From Leptospirillum sp. (GTDB taxonomy: Bacteria > Nitrospirota > Leptospirillia > Leptospirillales > Leptospirillaceae): a stretch of DNA of 16,489 nt. Within the stretch, counting starts at the first letter, position 1. Each line of letters opens with the position of its first letter. The stretch covers positions 1 through 16,489 of the forward strand of contig DAHWKF010000081.1 of the NCBI GenBank assembly GCA_027343785.1, in the 5' to 3' direction. Below the pieces are notes generated by a model. That model saw nothing but the letters and a program-made list of their open reading frames with translations, was not told the DNA's origin and did not search any database. Of this stretch, positions 1-6,931 are shown one piece after another. The position numbers were made by a program, and so were the translations under genes.

Positions 1-168
1 CGATGCCCTGATGGGCGAAGCGCGAAGGAATCCGGTCGCAAAAACCTGCCATTTGACAAAAAAATCGGCGGGAAATGGGGCAACGGGGTTTCTCCGGGGA
101 CAGAGCCCTTCCCCGCCGGGAAAAGACGCTTCCTCTCCGACCACCCTGGACGGCGTGGTCAATCGGGT
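1..168. other. Non-coding 3' flank of rpfF, no gene seen
   Basis: No convincing gene is visible here; short open frames lack a ribosome-binding site and recognisable composition. In the minus-strand transcript leaving rpfF there is a weak hairpin directly after the stop (GACCAC/GTGGTC arms at 139-144 and 155-160) and another (CGGGGA/TCCCCG arms, 95-100 and 110-115). A T-rich stretch on the minus strand follows only at about 58-64 (seven A on the plus strand), too far from either stem to be a confident intrinsic terminator. Confidence 0.5.
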
Positions 169-1035
169 TCAGACGGCTTCAGCCAGGGGCTTGTGGGTCT
201 GCCGGGAGACCAGGCGTTCCATCATCCGGAGATCCCGGCTTTCAAGCTTCATGGCCGCGTCCACCCAGATTTCCGTGACCCCCAGGAGTTCTTCGTAGGA
301 AACGGGATGGAGGGTTTTCCGGACTTCCCTGATGGCCTGATAGCCGTTCCGGAACTTGTTCTCCCGGCGGATGTAATCGTAGACGGCCCTCTCTCCCTGG
401 CCATCTTCGGCCAGGACGTCCACAATTCCCATTTCAAACAACTCTTCCGCGGTGTAGATGGTTCCGCTCATGATGAACCGTTCCGCCTTGGCCGGTCCGA
501 TCTTCCGGGATAGAAAACTGTATGCCCCCATGCCGGGAAACAGGTTGAACAGGACTTCGGGAAGTCCCATCCTGGCCTTTTTTTCGGCGACGAGCACATC
601 AAATGCCATGGCGCACTCCATCCCCCCTCCGAGCGCGTCTCCCTGGACGAGTGCGATCGAGGTGATATCCCGGTTGTAATGCGTCAACACCCCATAGAGC
701 GAATTGATGCATGCGCGCGCGTATGACAGAAGGCCACTCCGATCCCTTCGCGCGATCAGCTGTCTGAAGAGATCCAGGTCTCCTCCATAATTGAAAATCC
801 CCGGGACTTTTGACGCCTGAATCCGGTATTTCACGTTTCTGTCGGCCTGGACGGAGAGATGGTTGGCATAGTGTTGCAGCTCGTCCAGCATTCTGGGCGT
901 AAAACAGGGGCGGGGATCGCCATTCATGAAGCACCAGTCCGTCTGGTAGTTCGCGTCGTGCACGATAGAAAGCTGGGAATAGACAGGGCAGGGAATAGAC
1001 CCGATCCCCGGGACTTCCATTGTCATGGTTTCCAT
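169..1035 (-). CDS. rpfF: DSF synthase RpfF (enoyl-CoA hydratase/crotonase fold)
   Basis: RpfF makes cis-2-unsaturated fatty acid signals of the DSF family from acyl-ACP, acting as both thioesterase and dehydratase in the cytoplasm. The 288-aa length matches Xanthomonas RpfF (289 aa). The crotonase core is clear: NYGGDLDLF at about residues 82-90, QGDALGGGMECAMAFD at 131-146 and MGLPEVLFNLFPGMGAYS at 156-173. Glu140 and Glu160 sit where the two catalytic glutamates (E141/E161) lie in the Xanthomonas enzyme. The start at 1035 is supported by GGGAG seven bases upstream; Met4 and Met6 are possible alternatives with weaker sites. It is the last gene of an rpfG-rpfC-rpfF cluster on one strand, but a 388-nt gap and a terminator-like hairpin separate it from rpfC, so it probably has its own regulation. 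No rpfB-like acyl-CoA ligase is adjacent. An ordinary enoyl-CoA hydratase is the alternative, unlikely given the kinase and HD-GYP neighbours. Confidence 0.93.
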   Translation of the reverse strand: METMTMEVPGIGSIPCPVYSQLSIVHDANYQTDWCFMNGDPRPCFTPRMLDELQHYANHLSVQADRNVKYRIQASKVPGIFNYGGDLDLFRQLIARRDRSGLLSYARACINSLYGVLTHYNRDITSIALVQGDALGGGMECAMAFDVLVAEKKARMGLPEVLFNLFPGMGAYSFLSRKIGPAKAERFIMSGTIYTAEELFEMGIVDVLAEDGQGERAVYDYIRRENKFRNGYQAIREVRKTLHPVSYEELLGVTEIWVDAAMKLESRDLRMMERLVSRQTHKPLAEAV

Positions 1036-1094
1036 TTCTGATCTCCCAATTTTGAAGTATAATAACTTATATTAATTAAAAAAAACAGGTTTTA

Positions 1095-1132
1095 AAAATA
1101 AAAATCCGGGCTCCCGGAACAAAAAACTCCGG
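1095..1132 (-). promoter_or_regulatory. Attenuator-like leader of rpfF: terminator hairpin with overlapping alternative stem
   Basis: On the minus strand TCCGGG-AG-CCCGGA (1105-1118) is followed at once by TTTTTATTTTT, which is an intrinsic terminator shape, about 60-70 nt before the rpfF start. Immediately upstream, CCGGA (1128-1132) can instead pair with TCCGG (1114-1118), the left arm of the terminator, across a 9-nt T-rich loop. The two stems cannot form together, the usual design of an attenuator or riboswitch expression platform. It may simply be the rpfC terminator, with rpfF driven by a promoter inside 1036-1095; a TATACT box overlaps about 1051-1056. The stems are short, so confidence is moderate. 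Confidence 0.5.
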
Positions 1133-1423
1133 AATGGAAAAAAATGTTTTTTGTCCTCCAAAGCGTTCTGCTCCAAAGTGAATCCTACCACCCGATTTTA
1201 TGATTGTAAATATAAAACAACTCTTAAAATAAAAAATTTAATAATTATTTTTTATAAAATAACGTTTTTTATTGACGGGCATTCGTTTTTTTTGTCGGAA
1301 AAAACGCAAAAAAGATGTTCCAAAGGTCACACAAGCCGGAAATTCGGGGTGGCGACGAACATGTTTTTTGTCACGATTCGGGCGGATCTGTACCAGGAGT
1401 GGAAAGGGGTGGAGCGAATGGGT
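1133..1423. other. AT-rich rpfC-rpfF intergenic region
   Basis: This gap carries a very AT-rich block (about 1198-1280) that contrasts with the GC-rich genes on both sides. It probably holds the rpfF promoter, but I see no convincing -35/-10 pair. Two direct copies of CTCCAAAG lie at 1156-1163 and 1171-1178 (15-bp period, CTTTGGAG in the transcript), a possible operator or chance. No gene is supported: the short plus-strand frames have no ribosome-binding site. Confidence 0.5.
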
Positions 1424-3994
1424 TCAATCGGTGCGGGATTCCCGTGAGATCTGGAGTTCGGGATGGGTCAGGACCAGACGGTCCAGCTCCTGAAGGGTCT
1501 GGCGGAAGATCTCCGGAAGTCGTTCCGGGAGAGCTCCCGGGCGTTTTTCCAACAGGTCCGGCACGCGGATCTTTTCCCCTTCCCGGCAGAGCTGGGCGAG
1601 CCTCATGGCCCCCAGCTGGAGGGCGCTTCCTTTCAGGGCGTGGAGGGATTCCATCAATGCCGGGTAGTCCAGACGGGAGAGGGCATCCTGAACGGTTTCC
1701 ATGTGACGTTGTCCTTCCATGACAAACCCGGTCAGAAGGGTCCGCAGGAAGGCGGGGTTCGGGCTGTATTCCCGAAGGGAAAGCAGCGTGTCCGCGTCGA
1801 CCAGGGGAAGGGAATCGTCCTTTTCAAACACGGGAGGCTCGTTTGCGGAAAGCCGGATCGAAGAATCGGTGCGGTTGGGGGAGTGGAGGAGAAGCTGTCC
1901 GATCGATTCAAACAGTCGGGCGGTGTCCAGGGGTTTTGGCAGAAAGATATCCGCGCGGGCGCCAAGGCTCTCCATCCGGGCCTCCTCCGTCTGGTTCGCC
2001 GTCAGGATAATGGAGGGGACCGGATGGTCGGCCTCGATAAACCGGTGGGCCCGGATGACGTCCAGACCTCCGCGCCCCGGCATGCACAAATCGAGGATCA
2101 TCAGGGAGTATCGCCGGGGGAACCGTTCAAGGAGATCCAGCGCCTCCTCTCCATCATTGGCCAGATCGACACGATATCCCCTCGTTTCGAGCAGGCCTTT
2201 CAGGACGGTCCGGTTCACCTCCTGGTCATCGGCCACCAGAATGGACGGTCCGGTCTGCGGCCAGGAGGGTGCCGGGGAATGTTTTCGGTTTCCCATGTGC
2301 ACCGGAGGGGGAGGCCAGCCGAGAATCCGGCTGATCTGGTCGGCGGACGGGTTGTCGGAGAGGATGACGGTCCATCCTCCGGGAGGGAGACAATCCAGCG
2401 CGTGGGCGGGAACGGTTTCGGGAACGAGCAGTATCCGGATCGAACCGGGCCGGACAACCGATGGGCCTCCGCTGGAAAAGGCGGACTGAAAAGCGACAAG
2501 GTTATCCCGAGAAAGTCTTGCGATCAGGACATCTCCGGCCGAATCGTCGGAGGCCCCCGGTCCAGCGGATTCCCGGGAGGGGGCGAAGGTGGACTTCCGC
2601 TCCCCGTACGCCGGCTCGACTCCGACGAGCCGGCACAAGGGCAAGAGCCGGTTGTACCCTTCCTCGTCCCCCCAGTAAACGACATTTTTTTTCGAGATCC
2701 AGCCCGAACGCAACAGTGTGGAGGAATCATCCGCGGCGAACGGGAGTTCGCACCAAAAGGTGGAACCTTTCCCTTCCTGGCTTTCAAAGCCCCACCGACC
2801 TTTCTGTATTTCAATCAGCTGGCGGGTGATCGAAAGTCCCAGTCCCGTCCCCCCATATCTTTTCGTCACGGAGTCATCCCCCTGAACGAAGCTTTCAAAA
2901 ATACGGTTCTTGTCTTTTTCCGGGACGCCGATGCCGGTGTCGGCGACTTCAAACCGGAGGGTGATCTCGCGCGTCGGGTTGGCCGGGAGGGGATGAATGG
3001 CGAGACGCACCTCGCCGGCCGACGTAAACTTGATGGCGTTGCCGAGAAGATTGGTGAGGATCTGCTTCAGATGGAAGGGATCGCCTCGAAGGGAGGAAGG
3101 AAATCGGGCGTCCATGATCACGGTGAGGGGAAGGTTCTTCTCCCGGGCCAACGGCATCAGGGGGTTGACGGTTTCCGCCACAATCTGCCCCGCGTCGAAC
3201 GGAACCGAACTCGCCGTCATCTTTCCCGCTTCAAGTTTGGAGAAATCCAGAATTTTGGAGATGATTTCCGACAGGTGGCGGGCCGATCCGGCAAGGGTGT
3301 CAAGCAGGGCCATTTGTCGGTGGGAGGCGTTTTCCCGCAACAGCTCGGTCAGACCGATGACCCCGTTGAGGGGGGTTCTGAGCTCATGGCTCATATTGGC
3401 CAGGAAGCGCGATTTGGCCTGGTTGGCCTCGTTTGCGACCGCGATCAGTTTTTCCAGTTTCTTTAAAAGCACCGCCATGTAAAAGGGAAGAACAACCATC
3501 GCGATCAACTGGCTGTCAAAAAGGATGACATGCTTTTGCCACCAGGGGCTAAGCCGGTAGACCACCAGAAACTCCAGGGAGCCTACGATAGTGGCAATGG
3601 TCAGGTAACGGACACCGAAACGGAAGCCGTTTCCCATGATGACCCAGAGGGCGATGACGCCCAGCGGAAGCCCCTGACTTCCCGTCAGCGCCATGGCTGT
3701 CATGACGAAACTGAGATCTCCGATGATGCTGACAATGATCCGCACGGGGAAAAAGCCCGGGTAGAGCAGGATGGACCCAAGGAGCAGGGAGGCGTAAATC
3801 AAGACCGGGAGGATCATGCTGTGTGGAGAAAAAAGGAGACTCGGAGCGGACGACGCCTGGGGCATGTAATAGAGGTACGAGCAGGCGACAACGGAAAGGG
3901 CCAGACGGATGAGCCCCTGTTCCCGTTCGGTATTCTTGACGGTCGTCAAAGGGAGGTGACGGGGCGTTTCCCGGATATGTTCGTCTGGTTCCAT
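1424..3994 (-). CDS. rpfC: Hybrid sensor histidine kinase RpfC (DSF receptor)
   Basis: Inner-membrane receptor kinase of the DSF system. From the chosen start the protein is 856 aa. It has a short N-terminal segment ending in EREQGLIRLALSV, then several hydrophobic membrane spans (about 30-180), a HisKA domain with FLANMSHELRTPLNG (His203), a HATPase with N-box NLLGNAIKF (about 315-323), DTGIGVP (about 352-358) and GGTGLGLSI (from about 381). A receiver follows (DD at 589/590, phospho-acceptor Asp635, Thr665, Lys687), then a C-terminal HPt with HALKGSA (His785). This order matches RpfC, but about 130 residues between HATPase and receiver make it longer than Xanthomonas RpfC. The start at 3994 has AAGGA seven bases upstream. 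The frame is open to 4189, but that would overlap rpfG and adds a low-complexity arginine/glycine-rich tail; ATG at 4009 is the other option. It lies 113 nt after rpfG, probably co-transcribed. RpfC is expected to phosphorylate RpfG and to bind RpfF through its receiver. Confidence 0.9.
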   Translation of the reverse strand: MEPDEHIRETPRHLPLTTVKNTEREQGLIRLALSVVACSYLYYMPQASSAPSLLFSPHSMILPVLIYASLLLGSILLYPGFFPVRIIVSIIGDLSFVMTAMALTGSQGLPLGVIALWVIMGNGFRFGVRYLTIATIVGSLEFLVVYRLSPWWQKHVILFDSQLIAMVVLPFYMAVLLKKLEKLIAVANEANQAKSRFLANMSHELRTPLNGVIGLTELLRENASHRQMALLDTLAGSARHLSEIISKILDFSKLEAGKMTASSVPFDAGQIVAETVNPLMPLAREKNLPLTVIMDARFPSSLRGDPFHLKQILTNLLGNAIKFTSAGEVRLAIHPLPANPTREITLRFEVADTGIGVPEKDKNRIFESFVQGDDSVTKRYGGTGLGLSITRQLIEIQKGRWGFESQEGKGSTFWCELPFAADDSSTLLRSGWISKKNVVYWGDEEGYNRLLPLCRLVGVEPAYGERKSTFAPSRESAGPGASDDSAGDVLIARLSRDNLVAFQSAFSSGGPSVVRPGSIRILLVPETVPAHALDCLPPGGWTVILSDNPSADQISRILGWPPPPVHMGNRKHSPAPSWPQTGPSILVADDQEVNRTVLKGLLETRGYRVDLANDGEEALDLLERFPRRYSLMILDLCMPGRGGLDVIRAHRFIEADHPVPSIILTANQTEEARMESLGARADIFLPKPLDTARLFESIGQLLLHSPNRTDSSIRLSANEPPVFEKDDSLPLVDADTLLSLREYSPNPAFLRTLLTGFVMEGQRHMETVQDALSRLDYPALMESLHALKGSALQLGAMRLAQLCREGEKIRVPDLLEKRPGALPERLPEIFRQTLQELDRLVLTHPELQISRESRTD

Positions 3995-4014
3995 GCCTGG
4001 TTCCTTCATCCCCG

Positions 4015-4060
4015 CCCGAACAGGAAAAGTCCTTCGGGCCCTGCCCCCCGGAAACCCCCC
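4015..4060 (-). promoter_or_regulatory. Structured, G-rich leader in the rpfG-rpfC gap
   Basis: Just before the rpfC start the transcript contains a hairpin with arms CCCGAA/TTCGGG (4033-4038 and 4015-4020), with an inner GGA/TCC pairing. Directly 5' of it are two runs of six G separated by TTTCC (4045-4060). These could stall ribosomes or polymerase, or set the rpfC to rpfG expression ratio. No T-run follows the hairpin, so it is not an intrinsic terminator. The role is inferred. Confidence 0.35.
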
Positions 4061-4107
4061 AAAAACATCCCGCCGGTTCCTGTCCCGCCCCTGACGGAGA
4101 TCATCAA

Positions 4108-5220
4108 TCAGTGCCTGTGGTCCCGGTCTTCCAGCTGAATAAAGATGCCGGTGATGTTGTCCAGTCGGGAGATGAACGCGGTGACGCATTCGGGATCGAA
4201 GAGGGTTCCGGAGGCAATCCGGATGTGGGACAGGGCCTGGTCGAACTCCCAGGCCGGTTTGTACGGGCGTTTCGACGTCAGGGCGTCGAAGACGTCGGCG
4301 ACGGCGACGATCCGCCCTTCAAGGGGGATATCTTCCCCGGACAATCCATAGGGGTAGCCGGAACCGTCGAAGCGTTCCTGGTGGGAAAGGGCGATGGTGG
4401 CCCCCAGCTGGATGACCGGGGAGGTGCTTCCCTTGAGGATCTGGTGACCGATGGAGGGGTGGGTCTTGATGACGGCAAACTCTTCGAGGGTGAGGCGGCC
4501 GGGTTTTTTCAGGATCCGGTCGGGAATGCCGATTTTTCCGATATCGTGCATGGGGGCGGCGAGCTCGATCATTTCCGCATGTTCGGAGTCGATCCCGATG
4601 GCCTCGGCGATCTGTCGGGCGTAACGGGACATCCGCAACAGGTGGTTGCCGGTTTCGAAATCGTGAAACTCGCCGGCCAAAGCCAGTCTCAAGAGGGTCT
4701 CCCGTTCGCGTTCCTTCAGAAGCAGGGTCTGTCGGCTGACCTCTTCCGCCAGATGGCGCGCCTGGTTCTTCTGCCGCAGGGTCAGTCCCCGGAGTTCCAG
4801 AAGATTCCTGCACCGGCACTGGCATTCCATCCGGTCGAGCGGCCGGGTGAGAAAATCGGTCGCTCCCGCCTCCAGCGCCCGGTAGCGGATGTTCCGGTCT
4901 TCCACCACCGTCACCATGACGACGGGAACGTCCTGTGTTCCGTCGATCGCCCGAAAACGGCGGAGGAACTCGATACCGTCAAGTCCGGGCATCTTGTAGT
5001 CCACGAGAACCAGGTCGGGGACGGAATACGGAAGGGATTCGAGCGCCACCAGGGGATCGCTGAAGCTTCGCGTCACAATGTGCCCGTCCACGCTCCGGAT
5101 GATTTCTTCCAGCAGGGTCCTGCCCACCAGCTGATCGTCGACGATCAGCACCTCCGGCGGTTCCGGAAAATCGTCCAGCCATCTGCCGTCAGTCATACGC
5201 GAGTGAAACTCTGTTTCCAT
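4108..5220 (-). CDS. rpfG: Response regulator RpfG, REC plus HD-GYP c-di-GMP phosphodiesterase
   Basis: Output regulator of the DSF system: when phosphorylated by RpfC it degrades cyclic di-GMP. The 370-aa protein has an N-terminal receiver (about 22-140) with acidic pair D28/D29, phospho-acceptor D74 in VLVDYKMPG and T104; the usually conserved lysine is Arg126 in FLTRPLD. A helical linker (about 145-180) leads to the HD-GYP domain, with likely metal ligands E189, H193, H225-D226 (MHDIGKIGIPD), H254, H280 and D309, and GYP at 288-290 within ERFDGSGYPYGL. The position after H280, commonly a second histidine (HHE), is Gln281. The start has GGAG eight bases upstream. It is the first gene of the rpfG-rpfC unit, and that adjacency supports the RpfG name over a generic HD-GYP regulator. 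Confidence 0.92.
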   Translation of the reverse strand: METEFHSRMTDGRWLDDFPEPPEVLIVDDQLVGRTLLEEIIRSVDGHIVTRSFSDPLVALESLPYSVPDLVLVDYKMPGLDGIEFLRRFRAIDGTQDVPVVMVTVVEDRNIRYRALEAGATDFLTRPLDRMECQCRCRNLLELRGLTLRQKNQARHLAEEVSRQTLLLKERERETLLRLALAGEFHDFETGNHLLRMSRYARQIAEAIGIDSEHAEMIELAAPMHDIGKIGIPDRILKKPGRLTLEEFAVIKTHPSIGHQILKGSTSPVIQLGATIALSHQERFDGSGYPYGLSGEDIPLEGRIVAVADVFDALTSKRPYKPAWEFDQALSHIRIASGTLFDPECVTAFISRLDNITGIFIQLEDRDHRH

Positions 5221-5274
5221 GTCCAGGACTCCTCATCATCACCGGGAGGATTGGCCGGAAAGTCATCTCTGGCC

Positions 5275-5304
5275 TGTATAACGCCGGAAGCCGGATCCCC
5301 TCAA
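5275..5304 (-). promoter_or_regulatory. Possible sigma-70 type promoter of rpfG-rpfC
   Basis: On the minus strand TTGAGG (5299-5304) and TATACA (5275-5280) are separated by 18 bp and would start transcription roughly 48 nt before the rpfG ATG. Both boxes match consensus at four of six positions, so this is only a candidate. Confidence 0.3.
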
Positions 5305-5330
5305 CCCTTTATGAATGATTGCTTTTCTTG

Positions 5331-5356
5331 ATTAATAATAAATAAATATTATTAAT
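5331..5356. repeat. Perfect AT-only inverted repeat upstream of rpfG
   Basis: Arms ATTAATAATA (5331-5340) and TATTATTAAT (5347-5356) are perfect complements around a 6-nt spacer. The dyad sits upstream of the candidate rpfG promoter, in an AT-rich island of about 50 bp within GC-rich DNA, a position suited to an operator or a nucleoid-protein site. AT-only dyads arise by chance more often than mixed ones. Confidence 0.45.
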
Positions 5357-5598
5357 TCAGAAACGCTCAATAATGATGCTCTTGTCTTTATACTTTACCC
5401 CTAACCCTCAGGAACGCAAACAGGGTGAAGCCGGGAGGAAGATAGCATGTCCCGTTCGACAAAAGAAGTCCCCGCGGAGGAAGAACTCGCGAGAAGGGGC
5501 ATCGGATGAAAAGAGGCGAAGGGAAAAAAGGGAGCGGACGTCAGGCCATCGCTTTTGGAAATCGGGGGGGCCTGTGATCGGGGGGAGCGCAGGCTTCC
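5357..5598. other. Intergenic region between the upstream PEP-CTERM gene and rpfG
   Basis: No gene is supported here. The stretch 5440-5560 is purine-rich on the plus strand. Two G-runs preceded by ATC lie at 5561-5570 and 5577-5585. A weak stem GCCTG/CAGGC (5570-5574 and 5590-5594) follows the PEP-CTERM stop on the minus strand but has no T-run, so I do not call it a terminator. Confidence 0.45.
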
Positions 5599-6300
5599 TC
5601 AGAGAGGGAGAGTGTTCCGGGCAAACGTCTTCCGGTAAAGAACGAGGAGCAACAAGAGTCCGGTACCTTCCAGAAACAGTGTGGACGGTTCGGGGGTCGA
5701 CGGGACGGTCGAATTGGTGCCACCGAATTCGAAGGAACCGTCCTGGGTCTGGAACTTCACCGGAAACTGGGAAAGATCGACGCCGGTCGAAAGCAGGCTT
5801 CCGGTGGTGGTCGAGAGCGCCAGTTCGAAGGAGGTGTCGCTTCCGGACAGCAGGCCATTCTTGATACTACCGCCGTCACATTTGCTTCCGGAGAAGGCGC
5901 AGATGTCGATGTTCTTGAATCCGCCGGGGAAGTTGCCCGGATCGGACAGGCCGGTGAAAACGGTGGAGGTTCCCTGGTACTTGGAGGAAAGGGTTGGGGA
6001 GGAGGTCATGCCCAGGGACACGATGGCCGCCTGAAACGAGGTGGCGGTGGTGTTGTCCACCGTCACATTCAGCAGAAGCTCAGACGATGTGAGGCTCTTG
6101 ACGGTAAAGGTGCCCGTCGCCGAAAGGTTGGTGGGAGCGCCGGTCACGTTCGTCGGATCCATCCAGTTGATGGTATAGGAATTCCCCACGTCGGCGGAGG
6201 TGATGTCGATGGAGGCAGTGGCTCCGGAGATGTCTGGAAGAAGAAGGAGAAGGCCTCCCAGAACAGCTGAGAAGCAAACACTCATAAAAAGTTTTTTCAT
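5599..6300 (-). CDS. Secreted PEP-CTERM protein (exosortase substrate), 233 aa
   Basis: Predicted exported surface protein sorted by an exosortase. It has an N-terminal signal sequence (MKKLFMSVCFSAVLGGLLLLLP, cleavage probably near residues 26-30) and a Ser/Thr/Asn-rich beta-type middle. The PEP-CTERM tail is STPEPSTLFLEG (PEP at 203-205), then a short hydrophobic span (about 212-222) and basic residues YRKTFAR. Two cysteines (134 and 141, within DICAFSGSKC) may form a disulfide after export. The start at 6300 has GGGAG nine bases upstream. Beyond the sorting signal I do not recognise a functional family. It is not in an operon: a sigma-54 type promoter lies about 110 nt upstream. PEP-CTERM proteins generally accompany exopolysaccharide and biofilm or floc systems. 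Confidence 0.85.
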   Translation of the reverse strand: MKKLFMSVCFSAVLGGLLLLLPDISGATASIDITSADVGNSYTINWMDPTNVTGAPTNLSATGTFTVKSLTSSELLLNVTVDNTTATSFQAAIVSLGMTSSPTLSSKYQGTSTVFTGLSDPGNFPGGFKNIDICAFSGSKCDGGSIKNGLLSGSDTSFELALSTTTGSLLSTGVDLSQFPVKFQTQDGSFEFGGTNSTVPSTPEPSTLFLEGTGLLLLLVLYRKTFARNTLPL

Positions 6301-6409
6301 CGTCTTCTTCTCCCGGGAACGGATCCGCCTAATGGTGGATTCGGTATATAAGTCCAGTCACAAAATGCAAAAATGGTCCGGAACAAATTCCGACCGTTTT
6401 CCTTCCTTT

Positions 6410-6426
6410 AAGCAGTTTTTATGCCA
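6410..6426 (-). promoter_or_regulatory. Sigma-54 (-24/-12) promoter of the 233-aa PEP-CTERM gene
   Basis: On the minus strand TGGCAT-AAAAA-CTGCTT places GG (6424-6425) and GC (6412-6413) at the canonical RpoN spacing; 9 of the 12 fixed positions of TGGCACG-N4-TTGCW match. The predicted start is near 6400, giving a leader of about 100 nt. The same arrangement precedes the other two surface-system genes in this window, which raises confidence. Confidence 0.65.
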
Positions 6427-6858
6427 AAACGAATGATGCTTCTCCATATAATGGCCTAAGGCTGAAAGGAGCGTTCCCGGTTCCAAATGACGCCAAGCTA
6501 TCGAGGTTCCAGTGGTTTTTCCTTTTGCGAAAGCCATTCTCCTCTTATCCGGATCCGGTTGTTCCAGAGTTTTTTTATAGGGATGATTGGGCAAAAATCC
6601 TGACGCCTGTCAGGTTTGTTGACAAAAGGATCAAACATGAGGCGCCGGCAGGAGGGAGCGACGGAGCGATCCGGCCTGAACAGAAAGTAAGGATACATTC
6701 GGGGAGGAAGGGGGAGGAAGTTGCGCTGTCATTCCGCAAGGGCGCGGGGGTGCCGGAAACGGCTATCGACGGGATCGTTCAATTCTTCGATGGGAGGGGT
6801 TCGACATCAAACCCTGGGAGACAGGGGTCGGGACATCAAGTGCGGTGGTATAACGGGC
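6427..6858. other. Intergenic region between the PEP-CTERM genes with candidate activator dyads
   Basis: No gene is supported. About 175 bp upstream of the -24 box are two adjacent perfect dyads: CCTGAC-GCCT-GTCAGG (6599-6614) and TTTGT-TG-ACAAA (6615-6626). That distance suits an upstream activating sequence for a sigma-54 enhancer-binding protein such as PrsR; this is inference. AGACAGGGGTC (6819-6829) recurs exactly at 8110-8120, upstream of the other PEP-CTERM gene. Confidence 0.4.
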
Positions 6859-6901
6859 AAAAAAACTGTCCCGGCAAGAAGGCAATCTCCTCGCCGGGAC
6901 A
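6859..6901 (-). terminator. Intrinsic terminator of the 327-aa PEP-CTERM gene
   Basis: On the minus strand arms TGTCCCGGC and GCCGGGACA (6893-6901 and 6867-6875; nine perfect pairs, 17-nt loop) are followed by A-G and then seven T (6865-6859). It begins 31 nt after the stop codon. This is the clearest Rho-independent terminator in the window. Confidence 0.9.
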
Positions 6902-6931
6902 AAGGGGGTGCGCTGTCAGGTATTTTGGCCG

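Noticed and set aside
1156..1178. Two CTCCAAAG direct repeats before rpfF as an operator
   Set aside because: Eight bases twice is not rare enough to call without comparison; mentioned only in the region note.
1463..3466. Open plus-strand frame of 667 codons opposite rpfC
   Set aside because: It is antisense to a kinase with all catalytic motifs. Its translation is rich in Gly, Arg and Pro without a domain, as expected opposite GC-rich coding DNA.
3995..4189. N-terminal extension of rpfC to an ATG at 4189
   Set aside because: It would overlap rpfG by about 80 nt and adds an Arg/Gly-rich segment before the usual RpfC N-terminus; a good ribosome-binding site precedes 3994.
4111..5331. Open plus-strand frame of 406 codons opposite rpfG
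   Set aside because: Antisense shadow of a conserved REC/HD-GYP gene.
5534..5548. GG-N10-GC spacing upstream of rpfG resembling a sigma-54 site
   Set aside because: TGGCC and CCGCT lack most consensus bases around the GG and GC, so spacing alone is not enough.
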